A stretch of DNA of 64,000 bases from Paramesorhizobium sp049065735 (GTDB taxonomy: Bacteria; Pseudomonadota; Alphaproteobacteria; Rhizobiales; Rhizobiaceae): contig NZ_JBAKHD010000001.1 in the NCBI RefSeq assembly GCF_049065735.1, forward strand, positions 310,001 to 374,000. The letters run 5' to 3'. The notes under the pieces are model-generated. The model saw nothing but the letters and a program-made list of their open reading frames with translations, was not told the DNA's origin and made no database searches. Positions 56,507 to 64,000 of this stretch are shown here, in pieces. The stretch's first letter is position 1; every line of letters begins with the position of its first letter. Position numbers and translations under genes: made by a program.

Positions 56507-58273
56507 TTAGTCCTGCAACGCCGCGCCTGCGTTGATAAGGCTCCCGGCCCCATTGACGACGCGATCCTTCAACGCCGCCGTTTCATTCAGCAGATTCTCC
56601 GCATAAAACCGGCAAAGCGCCGCGCGACCCGCATCGTCACCCGCCAGCGCCCCCTTGGCAAGGTAAGCGCCACCCACTGCCAGCCCGAACAGCCGCAGAT
56701 AAGGCGTCGCGCCGCAAAGCGCCTCCGTCACCCGGCCTTGCGTGAGCGCCTGTTGCAGGTAAGCCGTCGCCTCTTCCAGATCGGCAAGCGCCGCAGAAAG
56801 GCAGGCGGCGGTTTCACCCAGTTCCGTGCGGTTGGACGACCCCGCTTGATCCCCAATCGCCCGCAGCTCCGCGATATAGCCCTTCACATGCTCGCCATTG
56901 CCGAGTGGCAATTTCCGCTGCACCAGATCGATGGCCTGTATCCCATTCGTGCCCTCATAGATCGGCGTGATGCGCACGTCGCGTAAGAGCCGCGCCGCGC
57001 CGGTTTCCTCGATGAAGCCCATGCCGCCATGCACCTGGATGCCGAGGGATGCTGCCTCGACGCCGATATCCGTGCCGAAAGCCTTGGCGACCGGGGTCAG
57101 CAGGCTGGCGCGGTCGGCCCAATGGCGCGCCTCGTCGCCTGCCGATACGCGCGCCATGTCGAGCGCGTGGGCGCAGGCATAGGCGATGGCGCGGGCAGCT
57201 TGCGTCAGGCCTTTCATGGTCAGCAGCGTGCGCTGGATATCGGGATGCTCAATGATCGGGCTCATGCCTTCGCCGTTAAAACCCGGCGCGCGGCCCTGCC
57301 GCCGCTCCCTGGCAAAGACAAGCGCCTTCTGGTAGGCCGCTTCGGCCACCGCCACGCCCTGGATGCCGACGAGCAGGCGGGCATTGTTCATCATTGTGAA
57401 CATGCAGGCGAGGCCACGATTCTCCTCGCCGATAAGCCAGCCCTTCGCGCCTTCGCCCGAGGTGCCGTCGCCATAGATCATGGTGCAGGTGGGGGAGGCG
57501 TGGATGCCGAGCTTGTGCTCGATCCCCGCGCAATAGACTTCGTTGCGCTTGCCCGGCGCGCCATCCGCATCGGGAATGTATTTCGGCACGAGGAACAGCG
57601 AGATGCCCTTGGTTCCCGCCGGGGCGTCGGGCAGGCGTGCCAGCACCAGATGGACGATATTGTCCGTCATGTCGTGCTCACCATAGGTGATGAAGATCTT
57701 CTGACCGAAGATGGAATAGGTGCCGTCGCCATTGCGCACCGCGCGGGCCTTGAGTGTGCCGAGGTCGGAGCCTGCCTGCGGCTCGGTCAGGTTCATGGTG
57801 CCGGTCCATTCGCCTGACATGAGCTTTGGCAGGTAAAGCGTCTTCAATTCATCGGAAGCGTGCTTTTCCAAGGCCTCCACCGCACCCATGGTCAGCGTCG
57901 GCGCCAGCGCGAAGGCGAGGGAGCCGGAATTCCACATCTCCGATACGGCGACGGAAAGCATGGTCGGCAACCCCTGTCCGCCATAGGCCTCATCGCCCGT
58001 CAGCGCATTCCAGCCGCCCGCCGCCCAGTCGGTATAGAGCTCTTTCCAGCCCGGCGCGGTGGTGACGTTGCCGTTCTCTAGCTTCGTCCCATGCTTGTCA
58101 CCCGCTTCCGCCAAAGGCGCAATCCGCTCCTCCGCGAATTTCCCGGCTTCCTCCAGGATGGCATCGACCAGATCGGCCGAGAGATCGCCGAAACGCTGGC
58201 TCGCCAGCGCGTCCTCCAGCCCCGCAACCTGTTTCAGCGTATGGGCGATATCCTTGATAGGCGCGCGGTACAT
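56507..58273 (-). CDS. Long acyl-CoA dehydrogenase (FadE5/AidB-like length)
   Basis: Flavoenzyme of 588 residues, longer than the 380-residue short-chain type because of an added C-terminal domain. MYRAPIKDIAHTLKQVAGLE is the conserved start of this branch. FAD/substrate segments: MNLTEPQAGSDLGTLKARAV, KIFITYGEHDMTDNIVHLVL, and the catalytic glutamate region RITPIYEGTNGIQAIDLVQR. First step of fatty-acid beta-oxidation. A 15-base motif like the LiuR operator lies about 85 bases upstream of the start. Confidence 0.9.
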   Translation of the reverse strand: MYRAPIKDIAHTLKQVAGLEDALASQRFGDLSADLVDAILEEAGKFAEERIAPLAEAGDKHGTKLENGNVTTAPGWKELYTDWAAGGWNALTGDEAYGGQGLPTMLSVAVSEMWNSGSLAFALAPTLTMGAVEALEKHASDELKTLYLPKLMSGEWTGTMNLTEPQAGSDLGTLKARAVRNGDGTYSIFGQKIFITYGEHDMTDNIVHLVLARLPDAPAGTKGISLFLVPKYIPDADGAPGKRNEVYCAGIEHKLGIHASPTCTMIYGDGTSGEGAKGWLIGEENRGLACMFTMMNNARLLVGIQGVAVAEAAYQKALVFARERRQGRAPGFNGEGMSPIIEHPDIQRTLLTMKGLTQAARAIAYACAHALDMARVSAGDEARHWADRASLLTPVAKAFGTDIGVEAASLGIQVHGGMGFIEETGAARLLRDVRITPIYEGTNGIQAIDLVQRKLPLGNGEHVKGYIAELRAIGDQAGSSNRTELGETAACLSAALADLEEATAYLQQALTQGRVTEALCGATPYLRLFGLAVGGAYLAKGALAGDDAGRAALCRFYAENLLNETAALKDRVVNGAGSLINAGAALQD

Positions 58274-58355
58274 GAAATCTCCTCCGGGGGGTGCCGGGCG
58301 GATCGCTACGCGAGCGCCCGGCGAGTTTCTGCCTCGGAGAAGAGCTATCGGCTTA

Positions 58356-58370
58356 TTACGTAAACGTCAA
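58356..58370 (-). promoter_or_regulatory. LiuR-like operator upstream of the acyl-CoA dehydrogenase
   Basis: On the minus strand TTGACGTTTACGTAA. This agrees, as far as I recall, with the MerR-family LiuR motif that controls branched-chain and fatty-acid degradation genes in proteobacteria. Single site; regulator gene not in the window. Confidence 0.45.
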
Positions 58371-58383
58371 TAATCCCGGCGGC

Positions 58384-58707
58384 CTATCCCGCCAGTATGT
58401 CCGTTGCCTTGTGATCTTCGCCCACACCGTCGAGCAGGACGACACTGCCTTCCGAATTGTCGGTGCGTAGGTGCATGATCTTCTGATAGGCCGGGGAGGC
58501 GTACCACGCGCGGGCATGCTCCATGTCCGGAAAGGCGATCATGATCAGATCGGCGGGCCATTCGCCTTCCAGAACGGTCTTCTTCGCGCCGTGGATGATA
58601 TAGCGTCCGCCGAAGGGCTTCAGGGTCTCGTCGATCTGTTCCAGATATCCGATAATTCCGGGGCCCATGGTGACATTATGGAGGAGGGCGGCGGCATAGG
58701 CGGTCAT
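58384..58707 (-). CDS. DUF1330 family protein
   Basis: A 107-residue protein with the dimeric ferredoxin-like DUF1330 fold: YLEQIDETLKPFGGRYIIHG, AKKTVLEGEWPADLIMIAFP, MEHARAWYASPAYQKIMHLR. Function unknown. It is divergent from an XRE regulator that probably controls it; an ATTAC-N7-GTAAT palindrome lies in the shared spacer. Confidence 0.87.
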   Translation of the reverse strand: MTAYAAALLHNVTMGPGIIGYLEQIDETLKPFGGRYIIHGAKKTVLEGEWPADLIMIAFPDMEHARAWYASPAYQKIMHLRTDNSEGSVVLLDGVGEDHKATDILAG

Positions 58708-58769
58708 GATTGTGTTCCTTTCGGCTTGATTGAACGAGCCGAATATCGCCGGTGGTGCGCGGCAAGTCG

Positions 58770-58786
58770 ATTACATCTAAGGTAAT
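58770..58786. promoter_or_regulatory. Putative operator between DUF1330 and XRE genes
   Basis: ATTAC-ATCTAAG-GTAAT perfect 5-base inverted repeat, 34 bases before the XRE regulator start and about 60 before the DUF1330 start. Confidence 0.45.
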
Positions 58787-58819
58787 AGAATTCATGCGCG
58801 ATCATGATAGTGTCTGCGC

Positions 58820-59725
58820 ATGGACCAGACATCAGCATCACCAGGAAATCTCCTCCAGTCCTGGCGCCGCAAGAGGCGCTTGAGCCAGCTCGACCTCGCA
58901 TCCGAGGCCGGCATCTCCCAGCGCCACCTAAGCTTCGTGGAATCCGGCCGCTCGCAGCCGAGCCGGGACATGGTGCTGCTACTGGCGGAGCACCTCGCCA
59001 TCCCCATGCGTGAGCGAAACGCCCTGCTGCTCGCCGCCGGTTATGCGCCTCATTATCGCGAGCGGGCGCTCGATGATCCTGACCTGAAAACGGCAAGGGA
59101 GGCGGTCGATCGCATTCTGAGGGGCCATGAGCCGCATCCGGCCCTCGCCGTCGACAGGCACTGGAACCTCATCTCCGCCAACCGCGCCATCGAGTTCCTT
59201 ATCCAAGGCGTGGATGAAACACTGCTCTTGCCCCCGGCCAATGTCCTGCGCCTCAGTCTCCACCCGAAAGGGCTGGGCCCGCGCATCGTCAATTACCGCC
59301 AATGGCGCGCCCATGTGATCGAACGGCTCAAGCGGCAGATGGACCATCTGCCCGATGCCGCGCTGGCGGCGCTTGTCGAGGAGATCAAATCCTACCCGGT
59401 GCCGGCAGGCGCCAAGCCCTACAGGGAGGACACAGCCCTCAACGCCATCGCCGTTCCCTTCGTCCTCGCCACCGGCAGGGGCACGCTGTCATTTATCTCC
59501 ACCACGACAGTTTTCGGCACGGCGGTCGATATCACGCTGTCGGAGCTGGTGATCGAGTCCTTCTTTCCTGCAGATGAACAGACAGCGGAAATCATGCGGC
59601 AGGTCGCTATTCCCGAGCGCGCAAACGCGGAAACATTGGATGCCCTCGCTGAAGTGGAGCGTGGCGGTCTCAGGCAATTCGATTCTGTTGAAGAATTGTT
59701 TGAGGACCTGCATTCGGAAGATTGA
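58820..59725 (+). CDS. XRE family regulator with MmyB-like ligand domain
   Basis: A 301-residue protein with an N-terminal helix-turn-helix (about 10-65; RRKRRLSQLDLASEAGISQR, HLSFVESGRSQPSRDMVLLL) and a PAS-like MmyB C-terminal domain (about 100-270; ALAVDRHWNLISANRAIEFL, NVLRLSLHPKGLGPRIVNYR). MmyB domains bind fatty acids in some members. Likely regulator of the divergent DUF1330 gene; link to the nearby beta-oxidation genes is speculation. Confidence 0.88.
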   Translation: MDQTSASPGNLLQSWRRKRRLSQLDLASEAGISQRHLSFVESGRSQPSRDMVLLLAEHLAIPMRERNALLLAAGYAPHYRERALDDPDLKTAREAVDRILRGHEPHPALAVDRHWNLISANRAIEFLIQGVDETLLLPPANVLRLSLHPKGLGPRIVNYRQWRAHVIERLKRQMDHLPDAALAALVEEIKSYPVPAGAKPYREDTALNAIAVPFVLATGRGTLSFISTTTVFGTAVDITLSELVIESFFPADEQTAEIMRQVAIPERANAETLDALAEVERGGLRQFDSVEELFEDLHSED

Positions 59726-59748
59726 GCATACCAGCCCTCCGATACGCC

Positions 59749-61026
59749 TCACTTCCTCTCCCGTTCCACCGCGCGCCAGCCGATGTCGGAGCGGTGGAAG
59801 CCGCCCGGCCAGTCAATTGCCTTTACCGCCGCATAAGCCTTCGCCTGCGCGTCGAGCACGCTCTTGCCCGTGGCGGTGACATTGAGCACCCGCCCGCCAT
59901 TGGCGACGAGCTGGCCATCCTTCATCGCCGTGCCCGCGTGGAAAATCTGCACATCGGGCAGCTTCGCGGCTTCCTCGATGCCCTTGATCACGCTGCCCTT
60001 TTCCGGTGCGGTGGGGTAGCCTTTCGCGGCCATCACCACGGTCAGCGCCGGATCGTCGTTCCAGCGGATCGAGACCTGATCGAGCAGGCCATCGGCGGCG
60101 GCGTTGAGAAGCAAGAGCAGATCGTCCTTCAGCCGCATCATCAGAACCTGGCATTCGGGATCGCCGAAGCGGGTGTTGTATTCGATGAGTTTAGGGCCAT
60201 CCTTGGTAATCATCAGCCCGGCGAAGAGAATGCCGGAGAAGGGCGCGCCGATCTCGGCCATGCCGCGCATGGTCGGCTCGATGAGCTCGCGCATGGTGCG
60301 TTCGATGATGTCAGGCGTCATGACAGGGGCGGGGGAATAGGCCCCCATGCCGCCGGTGTTGACGCCCGTGTCGCCGTCGCCGACGCGCTTGTGATCCTGC
60401 GCGGTGCCGAGGGGGAGGGCGGTCTTGCCGTCGCAAAGGCAGAAGAAGCTCGCCTCCTCGCCGTCGAGATATTCCTCTACCACCACTTCCGCGCCCGCTG
60501 AGCCGAACGCGCCCTCGAAACAGGCATCCACTGCATCGAGCGCGTCCTGAAGCGTCATGGCGACGACCACGCCCTTGCCCGCCGCAAGCCCGTCCGCCTT
60601 GACGACGATGGGCGCGCCTTTCTCGCGGATATAGGCCTTGGCCTTCGGCGCATTGTTGAAGCGGCCATAAGCGCCGGTCGGAATATTGAAGCGGGCGCAG
60701 AGATCCTTGGTGAAGCCCTTGGAGCCCTCAAGCTGCGCCGCCGCCTTTGACGGGCCGAACACCTTGATCCCGGCGGCGCGCAAATCGTCCGCAAGGCCCG
60801 CGACGAGCGGCGCTTCCGGGCCGACGACCACGAGGTCGATTCCCTCTTCCTTGCAGAAAGCCGCGACCGCCGCATGGTCGGCCGCATCGAGCGCCACGCA
60901 GGTCGCCACCTCGGCGATGCCGGGATTGCCGGGCGCGCAATAGAGCTGATCGAGCACTGGCGAGGCGGAAATTTTCCAGGCCAGCGCGTGTTCGCGTCCG
61001 CCTGAGCCGATCAACAGGACTTTCAT
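59749..61026 (-). CDS. purD: Phosphoribosylamine-glycine ligase
   Basis: Purine biosynthesis enzyme (GAR synthetase) joining glycine to phosphoribosylamine with ATP. The 425-residue protein has an ATP-grasp fold: MKVLLIGSGGREHALAWKIS, GPEAPLVAGLADDLRAAGI, GSKGFTKDLCARFNIPTGAY, PIVVKADGLAAGKGVVVAMT and EYNTRFGDPECQVLMMRLKD. The start at 61026 equals the family start; the longer frame upstream is promoter DNA shared with the divergent ubiA. Confidence 0.96.
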   Translation of the reverse strand: MKVLLIGSGGREHALAWKISASPVLDQLYCAPGNPGIAEVATCVALDAADHAAVAAFCKEEGIDLVVVGPEAPLVAGLADDLRAAGIKVFGPSKAAAQLEGSKGFTKDLCARFNIPTGAYGRFNNAPKAKAYIREKGAPIVVKADGLAAGKGVVVAMTLQDALDAVDACFEGAFGSAGAEVVVEEYLDGEEASFFCLCDGKTALPLGTAQDHKRVGDGDTGVNTGGMGAYSPAPVMTPDIIERTMRELIEPTMRGMAEIGAPFSGILFAGLMITKDGPKLIEYNTRFGDPECQVLMMRLKDDLLLLLNAAADGLLDQVSIRWNDDPALTVVMAAKGYPTAPEKGSVIKGIEEAAKLPDVQIFHAGTAMKDGQLVANGGRVLNVTATGKSVLDAQAKAYAAVKAIDWPGGFHRSDIGWRAVERERK

Positions 61027-61086
61027 GGGCCTTGCTCCATTCACACGATAAGAATAGGACATGACCGGAATTGAAGGGAAACGGCC

Positions 61087-62088
61087 ATGGCGCAGCCCGA
61101 ACTACACGGAACGATTCAGTCGCGCAATGCACAAGGCCGCGTCATGGACGCGCCATCAGGCCATTGGGTCTACCGGGCGCTGCCACGATGGCTTTGGCCC
61201 TATGCGCAATTGGCCCGCTGGGACAGGCCCATCGGCTGGCAATTGCTGCTCTGGCCCTGCGGGTGGTCGGTGGCGCTGGTTGCGGCGGCGGGTGCGCATC
61301 CCGGCGAAGACATATGGGCGCTCATCCCCTCGCCATGGCATTTGCTGCTTTTCCTCATCGGCGCCATCACCATGCGCGGCGCGGGCTGCACCTATAACGA
61401 TCTCGTCGATCAGGACATCGACGACAAGGTGGCGCGCACCCGCTCACGGCCCCTTCCTTCCGGACAAGTGACACGTGCGCAGGCAAAGATCTTCCTCGTC
61501 CTGCAGGCGCTGGTCGGCCTCGCCGTGGTGCTGCAGTTCAATCTGTTCTCGATCCTCCTCGGCTTCGCCTCCCTCATTATCGTCGCGGCCTATCCCTTCA
61601 TGAAGCGGATCACCGACTGGCCGCAATTAGTGCTGGGGCTGGCCTTTTCATGGGGCGCGCTGATGGGCTGGGCGGCGGACCAGGGCAGTCTCGCACTTCC
61701 GCCGCTGCTACTCTACGCCGGGGCAATCCTCTGGACCATCGGCTACGACACCATCTACGCCCATCAGGACAAGGAGGACGACGCGCTGGTCGGCGTCCGC
61801 TCCACCGCCCGCCTCTTCGGCGCCAGGACGAAGGAGGCGCTCTTCGCGCTCTATGGCAGCGCGCTGGCCCTCTTCCTCGCCGCCTTCGCCACCGCCGATG
61901 TGCCTTTCCCCGCTGTCGCCGGCCTCTTCGCCGCGGGCGCGCATATGTATCGCCAGATCGTCACGCTCGACATCGACAACCCGGACCAATGCCTGCGGCT
62001 GTTCAAGTCTAACAATATGGTCGGCTGGCTGATCTTCCTCGGGCTGGTTCTGGGCGGGCTTTGGGTGGCGGTGAAGCCGGTGGTTTAG
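61087..62088 (+). CDS. ubiA: 4-hydroxybenzoate polyprenyltransferase
   Basis: Integral membrane enzyme that attaches the polyprenyl tail to 4-hydroxybenzoate in ubiquinone synthesis; works with the polyprenyl diphosphate synthase encoded at 42.8 kb. 333 residues, about nine helices, with both aspartate motifs: CTYNDLVDQDIDDKVARTRS and YDTIYAHQDKEDDALVGVRS. The N-terminal 20 residues may be an over-extension; MDAPSGHWVYRALPRW at 61144 is an alternative start. Confidence 0.93.
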   Translation: MAQPELHGTIQSRNAQGRVMDAPSGHWVYRALPRWLWPYAQLARWDRPIGWQLLLWPCGWSVALVAAAGAHPGEDIWALIPSPWHLLLFLIGAITMRGAGCTYNDLVDQDIDDKVARTRSRPLPSGQVTRAQAKIFLVLQALVGLAVVLQFNLFSILLGFASLIIVAAYPFMKRITDWPQLVLGLAFSWGALMGWAADQGSLALPPLLLYAGAILWTIGYDTIYAHQDKEDDALVGVRSTARLFGARTKEALFALYGSALALFLAAFATADVPFPAVAGLFAAGAHMYRQIVTLDIDNPDQCLRLFKSNNMVGWLIFLGLVLGGLWVAVKPVV

Positions 62089-62115
62089 GGGCGAACACCT
62101 AGCCCAGGCGCTATC

Positions 62116-62640
62116 TCACCGTTCACCATCTTGCTCACCCATCAGCAAGAGGCGGATATCCTGAATGGACCTCATGAGGATCGATGGGGTGTCAGATGCA
62201 GGGATGAAATCCCAGCCCCGCCAATAGTGCTCGGCTTCGGTGTCGAGCGCCCTGACGACGACGGCACGACCGCCAACGATATCTGCTCCGGCGATACACC
62301 TTCGCAGCGCATCCCTGACCAATCCACTACCGATCCCTTGGCCCGCATATCGCCGGTCGACAGCGAGCTGTCCAATCAGAAGGCAAGGGATTGGGTCTGG
62401 TGCGCGCCCGGTTCGGATGGCGCGCGGCACGGCCTTCGATGGGATCGCCGTAGGCGCCAGCCCATAATAACCGACTACTTCTCCGCGATCGTGAACGACA
62501 AGAACACGTGTAAAGCCGCGAGTCTGGTTGGATCTGGCAAAGTTGACAAGCCACGTATTGAGTGCTGGTTTGCCGCAGTCGAAAGCATCAAGCCGGTGTG
62601 TGTCGTCCAGCGGTTCAATGCCTGAAAGCGTGACCCGCAA
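62116..62640 (-). CDS. TacT-type GNAT acetyltransferase toxin
   Basis: A 174-residue GNAT protein behind a DUF1778 antitoxin. It has RLDAFDCGKPALNTWLVNFA, the acetyl-CoA loop LAVDRRYAGQGIGSGLVRDA and the late Tyr segment AEHYWRGWDFIPAS. The same architecture as the module at 34.1 kb, but sequences differ clearly, so the two are not recent duplicates. Expected to acetylate aminoacyl-tRNA. Confidence 0.87.
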   Translation of the reverse strand: MRVTLSGIEPLDDTHRLDAFDCGKPALNTWLVNFARSNQTRGFTRVLVVHDRGEVVGYYGLAPTAIPSKAVPRAIRTGRAPDPIPCLLIGQLAVDRRYAGQGIGSGLVRDALRRCIAGADIVGGRAVVVRALDTEAEHYWRGWDFIPASDTPSILMRSIQDIRLLLMGEQDGER

Positions 62641-62641
62641 T

Positions 62642-62926
62642 CTACTGCTCCCACGGTGCTGAACGGCGGAGCCGCTCGACTGCTTTTGGTGAGGGAGGGG
62701 TGGTTGGAGCCGAAATCATTTTAAGGAAGGCATCGTAATCGTCCGGGGAAAGCCGGATGACAGTTTCGTTCAAGATCGCCAGTTGCGCCTCCTGCAAAGC
62801 TGCCTGGCGCACGAATTCAGTGCGCGATAGACCGCGCAGTTCCGCGCCGCGATCGATGATAGACAGATCATCGTCGCGAAACCGCATGGAGACGGGCGTT
62901 TCCTTCCTCTGGGCTATGTTGGCCAT
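62642..62926 (-). CDS. TacA-type antitoxin (DUF1778)
   Basis: A 94-residue ribbon-helix-helix antitoxin: ETPVSMRFRDDDLSIIDRGA, ELRGLSRTEFVRQAALQEAQ, then the neutralising tail ETVIRLSPDDYDAFLKMISA. Starts behind TAGGAGTG and is separated from the toxin start by a single base. Confidence 0.87.
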   Translation of the reverse strand: MANIAQRKETPVSMRFRDDDLSIIDRGAELRGLSRTEFVRQAALQEAQLAILNETVIRLSPDDYDAFLKMISAPTTPPSPKAVERLRRSAPWEQ

Positions 62927-62937
62927 GTTACACTCCT

Positions 62938-62953
62938 ATGGTGCGCATACCAT
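62938..62953. promoter_or_regulatory. Putative operator of the second TacAT module
   Basis: ATGGT-GCGCAT-ACCAT inverted repeat 12 bases upstream of the antitoxin start, overlapping its leader; similar in size and place to the GTATG/CATAC repeat of the first module. Confidence 0.45.
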
Positions 62954-62982
62954 ACCCGAATGTAATGCAAATCGCAATACAC

Positions 62983-63603
62983 TTACGGATAAAGCCGGGT
63001 CTTCTCCCATCCCCCCTCCGGTGTTTCGCGCGTAAACACCACCCGGTCGTGAAGGCGGAAGGGGCGGTCGTGCCAGAACTCGATGGAAACGGGCTTGAGC
63101 CGGAAGCCGGACCAGTGCGGCGGGCGGGGGATTTCGCCGATGGCATAGCGCGCCGTATACTCGGCGACGGCCTTTTCCAGGGCGAAACGGCTTTCGAGCG
63201 GACGCGACTGTTTCGAGGCCCATGCGCCAATGCGGCTGCCGCGCGGGCGCGAGGCGTAATAGGCGTCGGCCTCCGAATCGCTCACCGGTTCGACGGGCCC
63301 CCGCACGCGCACCTGCCGGCGCAGCGATTTCCAGTGGAAGCACATGGCGGCCTTCTGCTGGCCCAGAATCTCGCGCCCTTTCTGGCTTTCATAATTTGTG
63401 TAAAAAACGAAGCCCTGCTCGTCAAAGCCCTTCAAAAGCACCATTCTGACGTTCGGCATGCCGTTTTCGTCCACGCTTGCCAGCGCCAGAGCGTTGGCAT
63501 CGTTGGGTTCGGATTTCGTCGCGTCGGAAAGCCACTGGGCGAAGAGTTGAAACGGCTCTTGCGCCTCAGTAAAGTCACCGCTTGTTAACTCCGTGTCGCC
63601 CAT
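62983..63603 (-). CDS. pdxH: Pyridoxamine 5'-phosphate oxidase
   Basis: FMN enzyme making pyridoxal 5'-phosphate. 206 residues with PNVRMVLLKGFDEQGFVFYT, NYESQKGREILGQQKAAMCF, SRPRGSRIGAWASKQSRPLE and the C-terminal WSGFRLKPVSIEFWHDRPFR, all typical PdxH segments. Divergent from the surface lipoprotein gene, an order I recall from Brucella relatives. Confidence 0.95.
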   Translation of the reverse strand: MGDTELTSGDFTEAQEPFQLFAQWLSDATKSEPNDANALALASVDENGMPNVRMVLLKGFDEQGFVFYTNYESQKGREILGQQKAAMCFHWKSLRRQVRVRGPVEPVSDSEADAYYASRPRGSRIGAWASKQSRPLESRFALEKAVAEYTARYAIGEIPRPPHWSGFRLKPVSIEFWHDRPFRLHDRVVFTRETPEGGWEKTRLYP

Positions 63604-63640
63604 AATTTCGCCTCGTCGATATCAGCAAAAGGGAAAGGCA

Positions 63641-64000
63641 TTGGCATTAAGGAATGCGCGCCCCACTCGAGTCTCCGCAGCTTGTCTTTATCGCCTCTCG
63701 GCGGTGTTGACGCTTGGCGTCCTTGCCGGCTGCGCCATGAAGGGGTTCAGCATCGAGAGCGCCGTTCCCGATAGTGCGACCATTACCGGCTCCGTCCCTG
63801 CTGCGCAACAGGCCGAGACCGACAAGGGCAAGCTCTCCGACCAGGCCACGGTGCGCAACGTCGTCTCGGCGCTCGATTTCCGCAAATGGGGCGAGACGCC
63901 CATTCCCTGGGCCAATCCGGAGACGGGCAGCCAGGGCACCATCACGACCGTGGCGGAGACGAAGAACGAGACCGGCCTCTGCCGCCGCTTTCAGACCTCG
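63641..64000 (+). CDS. RT0821/Lpp0805-type surface lipoprotein, 5' part
   Basis: Runs off the right edge. From a TTG start with GGGAAAGG upstream, the N-terminus is a lipoprotein signal (YRLSAVLTLGVLAGCAMKGF; lipobox LAGC with Cys at about residue 31). The mature part has LSDQATVRNVVSALDFRKWG, IPWANPETGSQGTITTVAET and GLCRRFQTS, which match the RT0821/Lpp0805 family of exported proteins in alphaproteobacteria. Function unknown. An ATG at 63737 exists but would cut off the signal peptide, so the upstream TTG is preferred. Confidence 0.75.
   Translation, partial: MALRNARPTRVSAACLYRLSAVLTLGVLAGCAMKGFSIESAVPDSATITGSVPAAQQAETDKGKLSDQATVRNVVSALDFRKWGETPIPWANPETGSQGTITTVAETKNETGLCRRFQTS

Overview
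The window comes from a GC-rich alphaproteobacterium of the order Hyphomicrobiales (Rhizobiales), most likely a relative of Brucella/Ochrobactrum or the Phyllobacteriaceae. This rests on gene families (CydX, IalB, BacA, EfeUOB, divergent dctA/dctBD, split F0 operon with b and b', RT0821-type lipoprotein next to pdxH), on a DUF1127 gene with anti-Shine-Dalgarno hairpins, and on very many palindromic intergenic repeats of the kind described in Rhizobium and Brucella (RIME, Bru-RS). No plasmid or phage replication genes, transposases, rRNA, tRNA or CRISPR arrays were seen. It reads as ordinary chromosome broken up by small repeats and toxin-antitoxin modules.

Layout. 1-1.8 kb: end of the cytochrome bd operon (cydB, cydX) and ialB. 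1.9-7 kb: C4-dicarboxylate uptake (dctA) with its sensor/regulator pair dctB-dctD, a sigma-54 promoter and tandem activator sites. 7-9.5 kb: DUF3008 protein, a FitAB-type module, a DUF1428 protein, then two small RNA loci with anti-Shine-Dalgarno loops. 9.5-13.9 kb: ferrous iron uptake efeU-efeO-efeB plus a second imelysin protein. 13.9-20.5 kb: two VapBC modules, an Lrp regulator divergent from a saccharopine-dehydrogenase-like gene, aldo/keto reductase, DUF892 protein, 2OG-Fe(II) oxygenase. 20.5-30.9 kb: MFS transporter, bacA, polysaccharide deacetylase, a YfgM-like protein and der, a PagL-like lipid A deacylase, VOC protein, SleB-type hydrolase, SDR/TetR pair. 31-34 kb: atpI-atpB-atpE-atpF'-atpF.

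34-46 kb: a TacAT module, rnhB, a radical SAM gene behind three LexA boxes, a small glycosyltransferase-like protein, ispE, S49 peptidase, nhaA, a tRNA methyltransferase-like gene with DUF2007, polyprenyl diphosphate synthase and a TPR lipoprotein-like protein. 46-54.6 kb: glyQS, Sua5/YrdC protein, FAD-linked hydroxyacid dehydrogenase, DUF6101 protein, a ClpP paralogue. 54.6-64 kb: ArsR/SRPBCC pair, enoyl-CoA hydratase and acyl-CoA dehydrogenase, DUF1330/XRE pair, purD, ubiA, a second TacAT module, pdxH and the start of a surface lipoprotein gene.

Functional links: ispB/ddsA-like and ubiA both serve ubiquinone, which feeds the cytochrome bd oxidase; EfeUOB and EfeM handle iron; BacA, IalB and PagL-like deacylase are envelope functions often tied to host contact. 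The most noteworthy items are the DUF1127 gene with three CCUCCUCCC-loop hairpins, the nearby ~118-nt sRNA candidate with a CUCCUCCC loop, the triple LexA box before the radical SAM gene, an AT-rich block inside glyS, and a hairpin family whose arms vary together while the loop is kept.
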